From: Actinopolymorpha rutila
Lineage (GTDB): Bacteria > Actinomycetota > Actinomycetes > Propionibacteriales > Actinopolymorphaceae
Length of the DNA: 64,000 bases
NCBI RefSeq assembly: GCF_013407855.1
Contig: NZ_JACBZH010000001.1
Span: 5,456,001 to 5,520,000, forward strand
Direction: 5' to 3'
The first letter of the stretch is position 1; every line of letters starts with the position of its first letter. Under the pieces are notes generated by a model. The model saw only the letters and a program-made list of their open reading frames with translations. It had not been told where the DNA came from and did not search any database. Positions 17,609 through 26,767 of the stretch are shown here, piece by piece. Position numbers and translations under genes: made by a program.

Positions 17609-18969
17609 GCGCGACCACCACGACCGCCGCACCATCGCGGCCCGAGGCCCGACCGGCTCCGATGGTGCGCGGCTACCGCTTCGAGCTGGTCAAACTCCTG
17701 TCCCAGTGGCGAATCCGCGTACTGCTGCTCGCCTGCTGGATCGCCCCCGCCGTCTTCGTCGCCGTGGTGAGCCAGCAGAGCGCTCTGCCGGCCGACACGG
17801 TCTTCGGCCGCTGGATGCACGCGACCGGCTGGGCGGGTTCACTGGTGGTGCTCGCCTTCTCCTGTACGTGGGCGCTTCCGTTGCTGACCGCGCTGGTCGC
17901 CGGCGACGTCTTCGCCGCGGAGGACCGGCTGGGCACCTGGCGGCACCTCCTCGTCGCCGTCCGCTCCCCCGCCCGGATCTTCGCCACGAAAGCGCTTGCC
18001 AGCCTCACCGTCCTGCTGCTGTCAGCAGCCGGGCTGGCCGCATCGGGCATCGCGGGTGGACTGCTGGCGGTCGGCAACCATCCCCTCGTGGGCCTCGACG
18101 GTCACAGCCTGAACCCGGCGTCCGCGGCCGGCACCGTGCTCCTGGCGTGGGTCTGCGTACTGGCGCCGATGCTGGCGTTCGCGGCGGTCGGGTTGCTCGG
18201 CTCGGTCGCGCTGGGCCGGTCACCGATGGGCCTGCTGATGCCCGCGCTGCTCGCGTTCGTGCTCCAGCTCGCCCAGCTGCTGCCGCTGCCCGTGAGCGTT
18301 CGGCTGGCCCTTCCCAGCCAGGCGTTCCTCGCCTGGCGCGGACTGTTCACCAGCCCCGCACAGACCGGCCCACTGCTCATCGGGCTCGTGGTCAGCCTGG
18401 CGTGGGCGGTCGCCGCCACCGCTCTGGCGTACCGGCTGTTCCTGCGCCGCGACTTCACCGACCTTGCCTACGACGGATCGGGGCGAAGGGTCCTCATGGC
18501 CGGCGTAGTGCCGCTGGCCGGGCTGGTCGCACTGACCGTCGCCGTCCTCGCGGCCACGACACCCGCGGCCGGGACGGGCATCGTACGCACCAAGCTGCAG
18601 GACTCACTGGCCACGGCGTACGCCCATCTGTACCGACTGCAGACCGCGGAACTTCACCGGCCCGACGTCACCGAAGCGCAGCTGCGGGCCACCGCATCCT
18701 GCGACAAGGCCGGTGACCGCGTCGCCGACGAGGGACCCGGCAACGACTGGCGGTGCGTCGTCACCTGGCACCTGCCCGGCGCCACCGCGGTGGGCACCGC
18801 CATCTACCAGCTCGACGTCGCCGCCGACGGGCGGTACGTCGCGGACGGGGACGGACCGAAGGAAGTCAACGGCTTCTTCCAGGTTCGCACCCCGGCCGGG
18901 GATGCACCCAATCCCCTATGGCAGCTCGACGGGAACGTCGACCTGCTCGCCACCAATCCGGAGGGATGA
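17605..18969 (+). CDS. ABC-2 type permease with C-terminal extracytoplasmic domain, cassette copy 2
   Basis: A 454-residue close paralogue of the permease at 12310-13668, with the same helix pattern and the same two-cysteine extracytoplasmic tail (ASCDKAG, DWRCVVTW). The tail includes a 93-base stretch (18792-18884) identical at DNA level to 13491-13583 of copy 1. The start overlaps the ATPase stop. The phosphoesterase ATG follows 4 bases after this stop, with GGAGGG upstream. The mosaic of identical and diverged segments suggests gene conversion between copies, or selection on the tail sequence. Confidence 0.88.
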   Translation: MSATTTTAAPSRPEARPAPMVRGYRFELVKLLSQWRIRVLLLACWIAPAVFVAVVSQQSALPADTVFGRWMHATGWAGSLVVLAFSCTWALPLLTALVAGDVFAAEDRLGTWRHLLVAVRSPARIFATKALASLTVLLLSAAGLAASGIAGGLLAVGNHPLVGLDGHSLNPASAAGTVLLAWVCVLAPMLAFAAVGLLGSVALGRSPMGLLMPALLAFVLQLAQLLPLPVSVRLALPSQAFLAWRGLFTSPAQTGPLLIGLVVSLAWAVAATALAYRLFLRRDFTDLAYDGSGRRVLMAGVVPLAGLVALTVAVLAATTPAAGTGIVRTKLQDSLATAYAHLYRLQTAELHRPDVTEAQLRATASCDKAGDRVADEGPGNDWRCVVTWHLPGATAVGTAIYQLDVAADGRYVADGDGPKEVNGFFQVRTPAGDAPNPLWQLDGNVDLLATNPEG

Positions 18970-18973
18970 TTCA

Positions 18974-21724
18974 ATGCACGTGAGGCGCCAACGCCGGCAT
19001 GGCTTGGGGGTCCGTTCCGGACCTTCGGGCCGACGCGCCGGCAACCGGGTCCGCGTCATCGCGGCCGGCGCTGCCACCCTCGCGATCGCCAGCGGGGGTA
19101 TGGCATACGCCTCGACCGAGGCGTTCGGCAACCTACAGGTCGGCCAGACCGCCGACAAGGGCATGGTGGTCTCCGCGGACCAGTTCATCAAACCGATCGG
19201 CACGCGTCTTGTCATCAACAATGGCAAGATCATGTCGTCCTCGGTCAGCCCTGACGGCACCCACCTCGCGGCGTCCCTCGCCGACGGCGGGATGGCGCTG
19301 GGCATCGTGGACCTGAAGACGTCCAAGATTCAGCAGCTCGTCGGCAAGAACGCGGCGGCGAACCTTCAGATCAGCGGCAACGACGTCGGCCAGGAAGGCC
19401 CGACGTACTCCCCCGACGGCAAGCAGCTGTGGCTGGGCCAAGCCGACGGCTACCGCAGGTTCACCGTGAACGCCGACGGCTCGCTCGCCGATCCGACGTT
19501 CGTCTCGATCCCGGCGGACGGGCCCAAGCGCGCGCTGGCGAGCGGGGCGGTGTTCTCAGCCGACGGAAAGACCGTCTACGCCGCCGTCAACGGCCAGAAC
19601 CGCGTCGTGGCCATCGACGCGGCCTCCGGGGCCATCCAGCACAGCTGGGCGGTGGGCATCGCCCCGCGGGACCTGGCCATGGTCGGGAACAAGCTCTACG
19701 TGAGCAACGAGGGCGGCCGGACGGCCAAGCCGGGTGAGACCACGATCAACTCCTACAACACCGACGTGCCGGCCGACCCGGACACCGGTTCCTCCACCAC
19801 CGGCACGGTCAGCGTCATCAACCTGGCCGACACGAGTGCCGACCCGACCAGCATCGACGTCGGCCTGCACCCGACCGCTCTGTACGCCAAGAACGGTGCG
19901 TTGTTCGTCACCAACACCGCGACCAACGACGTCTCGGTCATCAACACCGCCGTGGACAAGGTCGTCCAGACGATTGCCACCCAGCCCTGGCCGGAGGCCG
20001 AGGTGGGTTACGAGCCGGACGCGGTGACGCTCACCGACGACGGCCACCTGCTGGTGACGCTCGGCCGGGCGAACGCGGTCGCGGTCTACCGCTACACCAA
20101 CCCGCTGGAGCCGGTCAGCTACGTCGGCCTGCTTCCGACGGACTACTTCCCCTCCGAGATCACCACCGTCGGCAACGACGTAGTGGTCTCCAACACCCGC
20201 GGTATAGACGCCCGCCGGCCGAACAACCCCGCCGGGTACGGCACCCACGACACCACGTCGAGCCTGACGCGGTTCACGCTGCCGAGCGACAAGGTCGTCA
20301 AGGCCCAGACGCAGAAGGTCTTCACGCAGAACGGCTGGACACCCAACTCGGTGGCGAAGAGCACCAACCCGAACGTGCGGCCGGTAGCGGTGCCGAACCG
20401 GCTCGGCGACCCCTCGACGATCAAGCACGTGTTCCTGATCGTGAAGGAGAACCGCACCTACGACCAGGTGTTCGGTGACGACGCGCGAGGCAACGGCGAC
20501 GCGTCGCTGGCGCAGTACGGCCTGAACGTGACGCCGAACCTGCACGCGATGGCCAGGCAGTTCGGGCTGTACGACAACACCTACGACGTCGGCACGAACT
20601 CCGCCGAGGGTCACAACTGGCTGATGCAGGCCGACAACCCGGAGTACTCCGAGTCCATGGGCGGTGAGTACATCCGCACCTACGACACCGAGAACGACGT
20701 GCTCGGCCACCAGCGGACCGGCTTCATCTGGTCCGGTGCGCAGGCGGTCGGGAAGTCGGTCAAGGACTACGGCGAGTTCCAGTCGTTCGAGCAGAAGCCG
20801 GCAGGCGCCAACTGGCAGGCCTACTACTGCGACTACAAGAACATGGCCGCGACCGGGCAGGACACGAAGTACCCCATCCAGGTGGGCTCGGCGATCCCGT
20901 CGCTGAACAAGGTCTCGGTGCAGGGCTTCCCGATGTTCGATCTCAACGTACCCGACATCTACAAGACCGAGATCTGGAAGCGGGACTTCGAGAAGAACGG
21001 CCCGGCCAACCTGAACATGTTCTGGCTGTCCAACGACCACACCGGTGGCCCGGTGAACGCATCCGCCGGGGTCGCCGACAACGACCTCGCGACCGGCCGG
21101 ATCGTCGACGAGATCTCCCACAGCAAGTACTGGAAGGAGTCCGCGATCTTCGTGCTCGAGGACGACTCCCAGAACGGCATCGACCACGTTGACGGGCACC
21201 GTGCCCCGATCCAGGTCATCAGCCCCTGGGCCAAGCACGGCACCGTGGACAGCCACTACTACACGCAGATCATGGCGATCCGCACCATCGAGCAGATCCT
21301 CGGGATCCACCCGATGAACCAGAAGGACAGCGCGGCCACGCCGATGGCGGCCGCGTTCAACGACACACCCGACAACACACCGTTCAACGCGGTGCCGAAC
21401 CGCACCTCGCTGACTCTGGGCCTGAAGACCATGCCGGAGTGCGGCCCGGACGTTCCCGGGGCGGACAACGAGAACTACACGCCTCCGCCCTCGGGCAAGG
21501 TGCCGGCGGGCCAGAAGGACACCGCGTCGAAGTGGCAGGCGTGGAAGGCCAAGCAGCACTTCAACGGACCGCTTGCCAAGGCCGACTCCGCTCCGCCCGA
21601 GCAGATGAGCCGCTTCTCGTGGTACGAGGCGCACGATTGGGCCAAGGTCTACCCGGGTGACAAGAAGATCCTCACCCCGGACCAGGTGCCTGGCGGAGCC
21701 ATCCCGTCGGCGGACAACGACTGA
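18974..21724 (+). CDS. Exported YVTN beta-propeller / phosphoesterase fusion, cassette copy 2
   Basis: A 916-residue paralogue of exactly the same length as copy 1 (13673-16423). It has the same signal-peptide-like N-terminus (MHVRRQRR, hydrophobic to AYASTEA), propeller and phosphoesterase domain. IKHVFLIVKENRTYDQVFG and EDDSQ...DHVDGHRAP are intact. Small compensating length differences occur near residue 460 (VLTAKSTN versus VAKSTNPN). A 158-base block (20045-20202) is identical to 14744-14901. The most variable parts are the blade loops and the last ~90 residues. A much longer frame reads upstream through the permease gene, but the ATG at 18974 matches copy 1 and has a ribosome site. It is followed by a perfect hairpin. 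Confidence 0.88.
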   Translation: MHVRRQRRHGLGVRSGPSGRRAGNRVRVIAAGAATLAIASGGMAYASTEAFGNLQVGQTADKGMVVSADQFIKPIGTRLVINNGKIMSSSVSPDGTHLAASLADGGMALGIVDLKTSKIQQLVGKNAAANLQISGNDVGQEGPTYSPDGKQLWLGQADGYRRFTVNADGSLADPTFVSIPADGPKRALASGAVFSADGKTVYAAVNGQNRVVAIDAASGAIQHSWAVGIAPRDLAMVGNKLYVSNEGGRTAKPGETTINSYNTDVPADPDTGSSTTGTVSVINLADTSADPTSIDVGLHPTALYAKNGALFVTNTATNDVSVINTAVDKVVQTIATQPWPEAEVGYEPDAVTLTDDGHLLVTLGRANAVAVYRYTNPLEPVSYVGLLPTDYFPSEITTVGNDVVVSNTRGIDARRPNNPAGYGTHDTTSSLTRFTLPSDKVVKAQTQKVFTQNGWTPNSVAKSTNPNVRPVAVPNRLGDPSTIKHVFLIVKENRTYDQVFGDDARGNGDASLAQYGLNVTPNLHAMARQFGLYDNTYDVGTNSAEGHNWLMQADNPEYSESMGGEYIRTYDTENDVLGHQRTGFIWSGAQAVGKSVKDYGEFQSFEQKPAGANWQAYYCDYKNMAATGQDTKYPIQVGSAIPSLNKVSVQGFPMFDLNVPDIYKTEIWKRDFEKNGPANLNMFWLSNDHTGGPVNASAGVADNDLATGRIVDEISHSKYWKESAIFVLEDDSQNGIDHVDGHRAPIQVISPWAKHGTVDSHYYTQIMAIRTIEQILGIHPMNQKDSAATPMAAAFNDTPDNTPFNAVPNRTSLTLGLKTMPECGPDVPGADNENYTPPPSGKVPAGQKDTASKWQAWKAKQHFNGPLAKADSAPPEQMSRFSWYEAHDWAKVYPGDKKILTPDQVPGGAIPSADND

Positions 21725-21754
21725 TCCACTCGCGCACAGCACACCTCCCACAAA

Positions 21755-21787
21755 GGACGGCCCGCCGGGATCCCCGGCGGGCCGTCC
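21755..21787 (+). terminator. GC-rich hairpin terminator after cassette copy 2
   Basis: GGACGGCCCGCCGGG (21755-21769) pairs perfectly over 15 bp with CCCGGCGGGCCGTCC (21773-21787) around an ATC loop, 30 bases after the stop. It has the same core as the copy 1 terminator, so the duplicated unit includes the terminator. Confidence 0.88.
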
Positions 21788-21916
21788 GTCGTTTCGGAGG
21801 CTGTCCGCCGTCGGCCCGACTGCTGGTCGAGCATTGACGAGCAAGCACGGCGTACATAGCATGCGGCGAGTAATGGTCACGTCCGTAATTCCGACAATGG
21901 TGGGACAGGGACGATC

Positions 21917-24421
21917 ATGCTTCGACGCTGGATGACCGGCCTGCTGGTCGCGGGATCGCTGACGCTGAGCGGCATCGCCCTTCCACAGAACGCGTCCGCG
22001 AGCACCACTGTCTTCCAGGACTTCGAGTCCGACGCGGACCTGAACGGCATCACGGTGTCGGTTCCCCAGGTCGACTCCGCCACCCGCGTGCCCTACGGCA
22101 CGCACGGCGAGAGCGGGCTGCGGTTCACCGTCGGTCCGTCCGACACCCCCGGCGCTTCCGCCTCGGCAGGGGTCACGCTGCACGCGGGCACCGCGAGCCT
22201 TCCGGTCACCGACTGGTCCGGGCACAAGGCGATCGGCTTCGACTTCTTCACCGACCTGCCCTACGACACCATCGGCCGGGTCACCGTCCGCGACACCAAG
22301 GGCAAGGCGTGGGGCGCCGACTACACCATCCACGCCCGCGGCTGGACGCCGTTCAACGCGGTGTTGTCCAGCCTCACCGCCGCCGGGGTGGATGTTCGGA
22401 CCATCTCCTACATCGGTATCTCCATTCCTCGCGCGGACGAGCCCCTGGTCGGGTACTACGACGCGTTCCGCCTGGCCGACGACTATCCGTACGACCAGAC
22501 CGCGTACGGCGACCGCGCGGCGTCGGCGCTGCTGCAGCTGTGCGGCTTCGGCAGCATCCTCACCGATCTGTCGAACCAGCTGGACGGGATGCTCCGCCAG
22601 GTCGGCCAACGGACCGCCGTCGACCAGCGTCTTCGCGGCCTGGTGGGTGACGAGCAGGCCGAGGTCGCCCAACTGCGGCAGGCCCTGCACACAGGCGGGA
22701 TGGACTACGACGCCTACACCGACTTCAACTCCGCGGTGACCGAGGCGCGGCGAGCCGTGTCTCGCCTCGCGAACACGATCGACGCACGGGCGGACGCTCC
22801 GCAGTCCGACTTCGGTTTGGCGTCAGCGGACTCGATGTCGCTGGTCTACCCGAAGGATCTGCCGTTCACCTCCACCGGTCCGGCCCCGACGGCCGGGCTG
22901 GCCAAGGGCGAGCACGAGAGCGTGCAGGCGGTGGTGCTGCCGTACGCCGAGGAGCTGAAGGGCGTGCAGGCACAGGTGGCGTCGGTGCGTGGCCCACACG
23001 GCCAGCCGGCAGCCGAGTCCGACCTGCAGGTCACCGTCGATCCGGTCGGCTCCCTCTACACCAAGCCGAGCAGCGCCTACCGCCGTCCGGTCTACCAGGG
23101 GTGGACACCGGACCCGATCCGCGACGACCTCACCAGCGTCGACGTGGCAACTGCCGACGTGCAGCCGTACTGGATCAGGATGCGGGCAGGTGGGAACGCT
23201 CCCACAGGGACGTATTCGATCGCGGTGCGGTTCTCCGCCGAGGGCAAGGCGACTCGCACGATGACCGTCACCGCGAAGGTGTGGCCGTTCGCCATCCCGG
23301 ACCAGCCGAAGCTGCTCACGGCGTTCCAGTACACCCCGAGGATCACCAACCTGGCGTACGGCGTGACCGATCCCGCGCAGCAGGAGGCACTGAAGCACGA
23401 GTTCTGGTCGTTCCTGAACGAGTACAAGATCAAGCCGGACCAGATCTACACGGTGGACGGGAATCCCGCGATCCCGGGTGACTTCAGCATCCGGCCCACC
23501 CCGGTCGAGGACGTGGTGTACGTCAGGGACCACTACGGCCTGCAGCACTTCAACGCGCTCTACCTGTATTCCGGACTGCTCAACCCGAGCAAACCGGAGA
23601 CCTGGCAGGCTCAGATCGACACCTGGCTCGACCAGCTCGACACGGCGATGGCGTCCTACCGGGCGGCCGGAGTCGCGCAGTACGCCTACGTGTACGGGTT
23701 CGACGAGGCGTCCGGGCCGATGCTCCAGGCCGCCAGGCAGACGTTCGCCGCGATCAAGGAGCGCTTCCCCGACCTGCCGATCATGACAACCCTGCGGGAC
23801 AACTCGATGGGCGTGAACACCGGTCTCGCCGGGCTGGTAGACATCTGGGTGCCGCAACAGGATCTTTACGACCAGGCCGTGGCCGAACGCACCAGGGCTC
23901 GTGGGGACCAGGCGTGGTGGTATCCCGACATCGCCACCGGCCACCCGTTGCCGAACTGGTTCAACGGCTTCCCGCCGATCGACGCCCGGATGCTGATGGG
24001 GCCGATGTCGTACCAGGCAGGGGTCGAAGGCGTCCTCTACTACGCCACCAACCGCTGGCTGCTGGACCAGCACGCCGAGCAACCGCTGGTTGACGACGGC
24101 ATCTTCTCCAGGTTCGATCCGGTCACCTTCGGCACCACAGCGGGAGACGGGTCGTTGTTCTACCCCGGTCCTGACGGTCCGATGGCCTCCATCCGGATCG
24201 AGAACTTCCGCGACGGCATGGAGGACTACAACCTGCTGTGGACCTTGCGGAACACGCTGTCGGAGCACCCGAACGCCCCGGTGGGCCTTCGCGAACAGGC
24301 ACAGGAACTGCTGACCGCGCAGGACGTGGTGACCAGCGCTCGCAGGTTCACCGAGGACCCGACGACGTACCGGACCTGGCGCCACCGGGTCGCCGGCGTG
24401 ATCGAACGGCTCCAAGCCTGA
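21917..24421 (+). CDS. Secreted GH123-like protein with C-terminal DUF4091
   Basis: An 834-residue exported protein with a signal peptide (~1-29, ending near ASAST). An N-terminal jelly-roll-like carbohydrate-binding region spans ~30-190 (DFESDADLNG, IGFDFFTDLP) and a helical segment ~200-290. A beta-sandwich follows (~300-450), then a TIM barrel. The barrel carries the GH123-type neighbouring pair D596-E597 (YVYGFDEASG) used by enzymes acting on N-acetylgalactosaminides through substrate assistance. The end matches DUF4091 (RIENFRDGMEDYNLLW). The start ATG has GGACAGGGA upstream. It follows the phosphoesterase cassette but has its own leader after the terminator. Hydrolysis of GalNAc- or GlcNAc-containing glycans is the likely role; the exact linkage is unknown. 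Confidence 0.78.
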   Translation: MLRRWMTGLLVAGSLTLSGIALPQNASASTTVFQDFESDADLNGITVSVPQVDSATRVPYGTHGESGLRFTVGPSDTPGASASAGVTLHAGTASLPVTDWSGHKAIGFDFFTDLPYDTIGRVTVRDTKGKAWGADYTIHARGWTPFNAVLSSLTAAGVDVRTISYIGISIPRADEPLVGYYDAFRLADDYPYDQTAYGDRAASALLQLCGFGSILTDLSNQLDGMLRQVGQRTAVDQRLRGLVGDEQAEVAQLRQALHTGGMDYDAYTDFNSAVTEARRAVSRLANTIDARADAPQSDFGLASADSMSLVYPKDLPFTSTGPAPTAGLAKGEHESVQAVVLPYAEELKGVQAQVASVRGPHGQPAAESDLQVTVDPVGSLYTKPSSAYRRPVYQGWTPDPIRDDLTSVDVATADVQPYWIRMRAGGNAPTGTYSIAVRFSAEGKATRTMTVTAKVWPFAIPDQPKLLTAFQYTPRITNLAYGVTDPAQQEALKHEFWSFLNEYKIKPDQIYTVDGNPAIPGDFSIRPTPVEDVVYVRDHYGLQHFNALYLYSGLLNPSKPETWQAQIDTWLDQLDTAMASYRAAGVAQYAYVYGFDEASGPMLQAARQTFAAIKERFPDLPIMTTLRDNSMGVNTGLAGLVDIWVPQQDLYDQAVAERTRARGDQAWWYPDIATGHPLPNWFNGFPPIDARMLMGPMSYQAGVEGVLYYATNRWLLDQHAEQPLVDDGIFSRFDPVTFGTTAGDGSLFYPGPDGPMASIRIENFRDGMEDYNLLWTLRNTLSEHPNAPVGLREQAQELLTAQDVVTSARRFTEDPTTYRTWRHRVAGVIERLQA

Positions 24422-24514
24422 CCGACGCGGCGATATTCGGTTTCGCTTCACCCGATCGTCGGAGCAGGATGGGTCGCTGCACGTCGACCGCGCACGCGTC
24501 GAAGGGTGACACGC

Positions 24515-25030
24515 ATGGGGACCATCCACACCGGTGTCGTCACGATGCCGCTGACAGTGCGGGACATGACCGAGGCCGACCTTCCGGAGCTCGCCTGCTT
24601 CTACTCACGGTTCAGCCTGGCGAAGATGCCCGCGGAGCTCGAGCGGGCGCGCACCGGCATCGTCGACCACGTGGTCGTGTGTACGCCGGCGGGAGTGCCG
24701 GTCGCGAAGGGTGCGATCAACTGGGATGAGAAGCCCGAGGCCGGCGTTATCTGGACCCTGTCGGTGCGTGCCGAGCTGCGTTCGATCGGGATCGGGACAG
24801 TGCTGATCCAGGCGTCCGAGGACCGGATCCGGGCACGTGGCCTGTCCCGGGCCGAGATCGGGGTGGAGGAGAACAACCCGAGGGCCCGCGCGCTGTACGA
24901 ACGGCTCGGCTATGTGGCGTACGGCAGCGAACTCGCGTCCTGGGACCAGGAGGAGCCGGACGGCACCGTCCGGAAGTACGAGACCACGTGCACCCTGCTG
25001 CGCAAGGAGCTTCGGGCCGGCGACGCCTGA
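24515..25030 (+). CDS. GNAT family N-acetyltransferase
   Basis: A 171-residue acetyl-CoA-dependent acyltransferase. The core runs from RDMTEADLPEL through VIWTLSVRAELRSIGIGTVLI, which contains the acetyl-CoA loop R-x-x-G-I-G. It ends with the typical NPRARALYERLGY segment. The ATG at 24515 has GAAGGG eight bases upstream; a GTG nine bases earlier overlaps that site and was not chosen. The acceptor (protein, amino sugar or drug) cannot be inferred. It stands alone; the next 400 bases contain only relics on the other strand. Confidence 0.82.
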   Translation: MGTIHTGVVTMPLTVRDMTEADLPELACFYSRFSLAKMPAELERARTGIVDHVVVCTPAGVPVAKGAINWDEKPEAGVIWTLSVRAELRSIGIGTVLIQASEDRIRARGLSRAEIGVEENNPRARALYERLGYVAYGSELASWDQEEPDGTVRKYETTCTLLRKELRAGDA

Positions 25031-25031
25031 C

Positions 25032-25181
25032 CTACGCGAGGTCGGGCCAGTTCGTCGCGACCGGCAGGAAGTGACGGAGCGCGGCCAGATCGAACTCCAC
25101 GTCCGCGTCGGCGGCATGCGGGCCGGACAGTGTGTCGAGGTCGCCGGAGATCTCGCCCAGGTGCCGCTCCGCGGGTGCCTA
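25032..25181 (-). pseudogene. Short gene relic, minus strand
   Basis: Minus-strand frame ending at the TAG at 25032-25034, preceded about 48 codons upstream by an in-frame TAG, with no plausible start. It reads like the C-terminal tail of a protein (VEFDLAALRHFLPVATNW, then PDLA and stop). Codon use looks native. I do not recognise the family. It lies directly behind an ABC-permease relic on the same strand, so both are probably remnants of one decayed transport operon. Confidence 0.4.
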
Positions 25182-25198
25182 CTCCTTTCGGGCGCGCC

Positions 25199-25368
25199 TC
25201 ATCGACGCCACGGCATCGCCAGCACTCCGAGCCGGCGCAGGATGAAGTCGAGCGCCAACCCCGAGACGCCGACCGCGGTCATGCAGACCACGATCGGGTT
25301 GGGATCGACCTCGTACTGGTAGAAGATCAGCATCAGCTGACCCAGTCCGGCCCGTCGGAGTCTCAATC
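25199..25368 (-). pseudogene. C-terminal relic of a nitrate/sulfonate/taurine-type ABC permease
   Basis: The minus strand reads LRLRRAGLGQLMLIFYQ, continuing YEVDPNPIVVCMTAVGVSG and LALDFILRRLGVLAMPWRR to a stop. Directly upstream in the same frame is a TGA at 25369-25371 and no start codon. The pattern, a GLG motif, a hydrophobic helix ending in a basic pair and a final ~RR-W-R tail, is that of the C-terminus of SsuC/TauC-like permeases. Only about 56 codons remain, so this is a degraded gene. It explains part of the otherwise gene-free stretch 25031-25456. Confidence 0.6.
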
Positions 25369-25456
25369 AGCCATGGAGAGGTGTCAAGGAAAAGTAGCGG
25401 AGCTGGCCACGGTCGTGGGATGACCTCGGGCCGGCCGGCGGTGGCATGCTTCGGTC

Positions 25457-26767
25457 ATGAGTGACGACGAGCGGCTGACCGCCAGGCTGTTCCAGCGGGC
25501 GGACGGTGCTGAGGACTGGCGGGTACTCAGGTTCGGGGCGAGCACGTGGTTCGCCGCGCCGTCGCACGCCGAAGGCGCGGCGCTGGTCCGCCGGATCGCC
25601 GACCTGCCCGCCGACGGATTCAGCACACCCGACGTCGACCTGCGCGCGCGTGGGGTACACGTACGACTTGGACGACGCGGCTCCACAGGCTTCACCCGCA
25701 CCGAGGTGGAGGCGGCGCGTGGGATCTCGATGGCCGCTCGGGATCTCGGCCTGTCTGCCGAGCCGTCCGTTCCGCAGGCAGTGCAACTTGCCGTTGACAC
25801 CCTCGATCCGGCTTCGGTGACGGCGTTCTGGCGTCCCGTCATGAGGTACGAACCCAAGGGCGGCGACGTCCTCGCCGACCCGATGCGCCGGGACCCGCCG
25901 TTCTGGTTCCAGCAACAGGACGCACCACGTCCACTGCGCAACCGGATCCACGTCGACGTCGCTCACCCGCACCTGTTCGCGCTCGAGGCCGCTAAGGCGG
26001 CCAGGGCCGTTGGCGGCGCGCATGCACATGCCGGTGACTACTACGGCACGTTCGCCGACGCCGAGGGGAACGAGGTGGACATCATCCCGCTGGTGCCCGA
26101 GGACACCTTCGGCGACGACCCGGACCTCGCCGACTGGCGCGAGCTGTTCGGTGGGATGACGTTCTACCCGGTCGGCTCGCGGGCGCGGGCGGCCGAACTG
26201 GCCACCGTCGTGGCCAGGCTCGCCGACGACGCCGGCCTGCCACTCCTGGTGGACCTGCGTCCGGAAGGCGTCACCATCGACACCGGCAAGGACCAGTGCG
26301 AGGACGAGCGGTTCCCCGACCTTGCTCGCCGGGTCCAGGCGGCCGCTCGTGACCTGGGCCTGACCGCGGACCCCAGTCGCCTGCGCTTCGTCCAGGTCGG
26401 CGTCGACGCGGTCGACATTCCAGCCGTCCGTGCCTTCTGGAAGGCCGTCCTGGGGTACGAGTACGACCCGCGGCCCGGGGTCACCGACATCTACGATCCA
26501 CACCGGCTCAACCCACCGGTGTTCTTCCAGCGGATGTCCGAGTCGGAGGAGGCTCGCCGTAGGCAGCGCAACCGCATCCACGTCGACGTGTACGTTCCCG
26601 ACGACCAGGCACAGGCCCGCATCGACGCCGCCCTCGCCGCCGGAGGACGCGTCGTGTACGACGACGAGGCACCGGAGTGGTGGACGCTCGCGGACCCGGA
26701 GGGCAACGAGGTGGACATCGCCGTCATGGTGGGCAGGGAGGACGCGGGGCGTGGACGTCATCGATGA
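25457..26767 (+). CDS. Internally duplicated protein: two (pterin dehydratase-like + VOC) modules
   Basis: A 436-residue protein made of two similar halves. Each half has a ~90-residue region like 4a-hydroxytetrahydrobiopterin dehydratase (ADLPADGFSTPDVDLR in the first, ADDAGLPLLVDLR in the second) followed by a ~110-residue VOC/glyoxalase-like domain (FWRPVMRY...NEVDIIPLV and FWKAVLGYEY...NEVDIAVMV). The dehydratase halves lack the catalytic His-His-Pro core, so that activity is unlikely. The VOC halves keep RNRIHVDV and the end motif ADPEGNEVDI. It may bind or turn over a small molecule, or be a resistance-type binder. The GTG start of the following acyltransferase-like gene overlaps its end by 17 bases. 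Confidence 0.75.
   Translation: MSDDERLTARLFQRADGAEDWRVLRFGASTWFAAPSHAEGAALVRRIADLPADGFSTPDVDLRARGVHVRLGRRGSTGFTRTEVEAARGISMAARDLGLSAEPSVPQAVQLAVDTLDPASVTAFWRPVMRYEPKGGDVLADPMRRDPPFWFQQQDAPRPLRNRIHVDVAHPHLFALEAAKAARAVGGAHAHAGDYYGTFADAEGNEVDIIPLVPEDTFGDDPDLADWRELFGGMTFYPVGSRARAAELATVVARLADDAGLPLLVDLRPEGVTIDTGKDQCEDERFPDLARRVQAAARDLGLTADPSRLRFVQVGVDAVDIPAVRAFWKAVLGYEYDPRPGVTDIYDPHRLNPPVFFQRMSESEEARRRQRNRIHVDVYVPDDQAQARIDAALAAGGRVVYDDEAPEWWTLADPEGNEVDIAVMVGREDAGRGRHR

Noticed and set aside
11360..21787. Tandem cassette as an assembly artefact
   Set aside because: The two copies differ at many synonymous sites, have different leaders and slightly different gene lengths and terminator loops, so they are genuine diverged duplicates.
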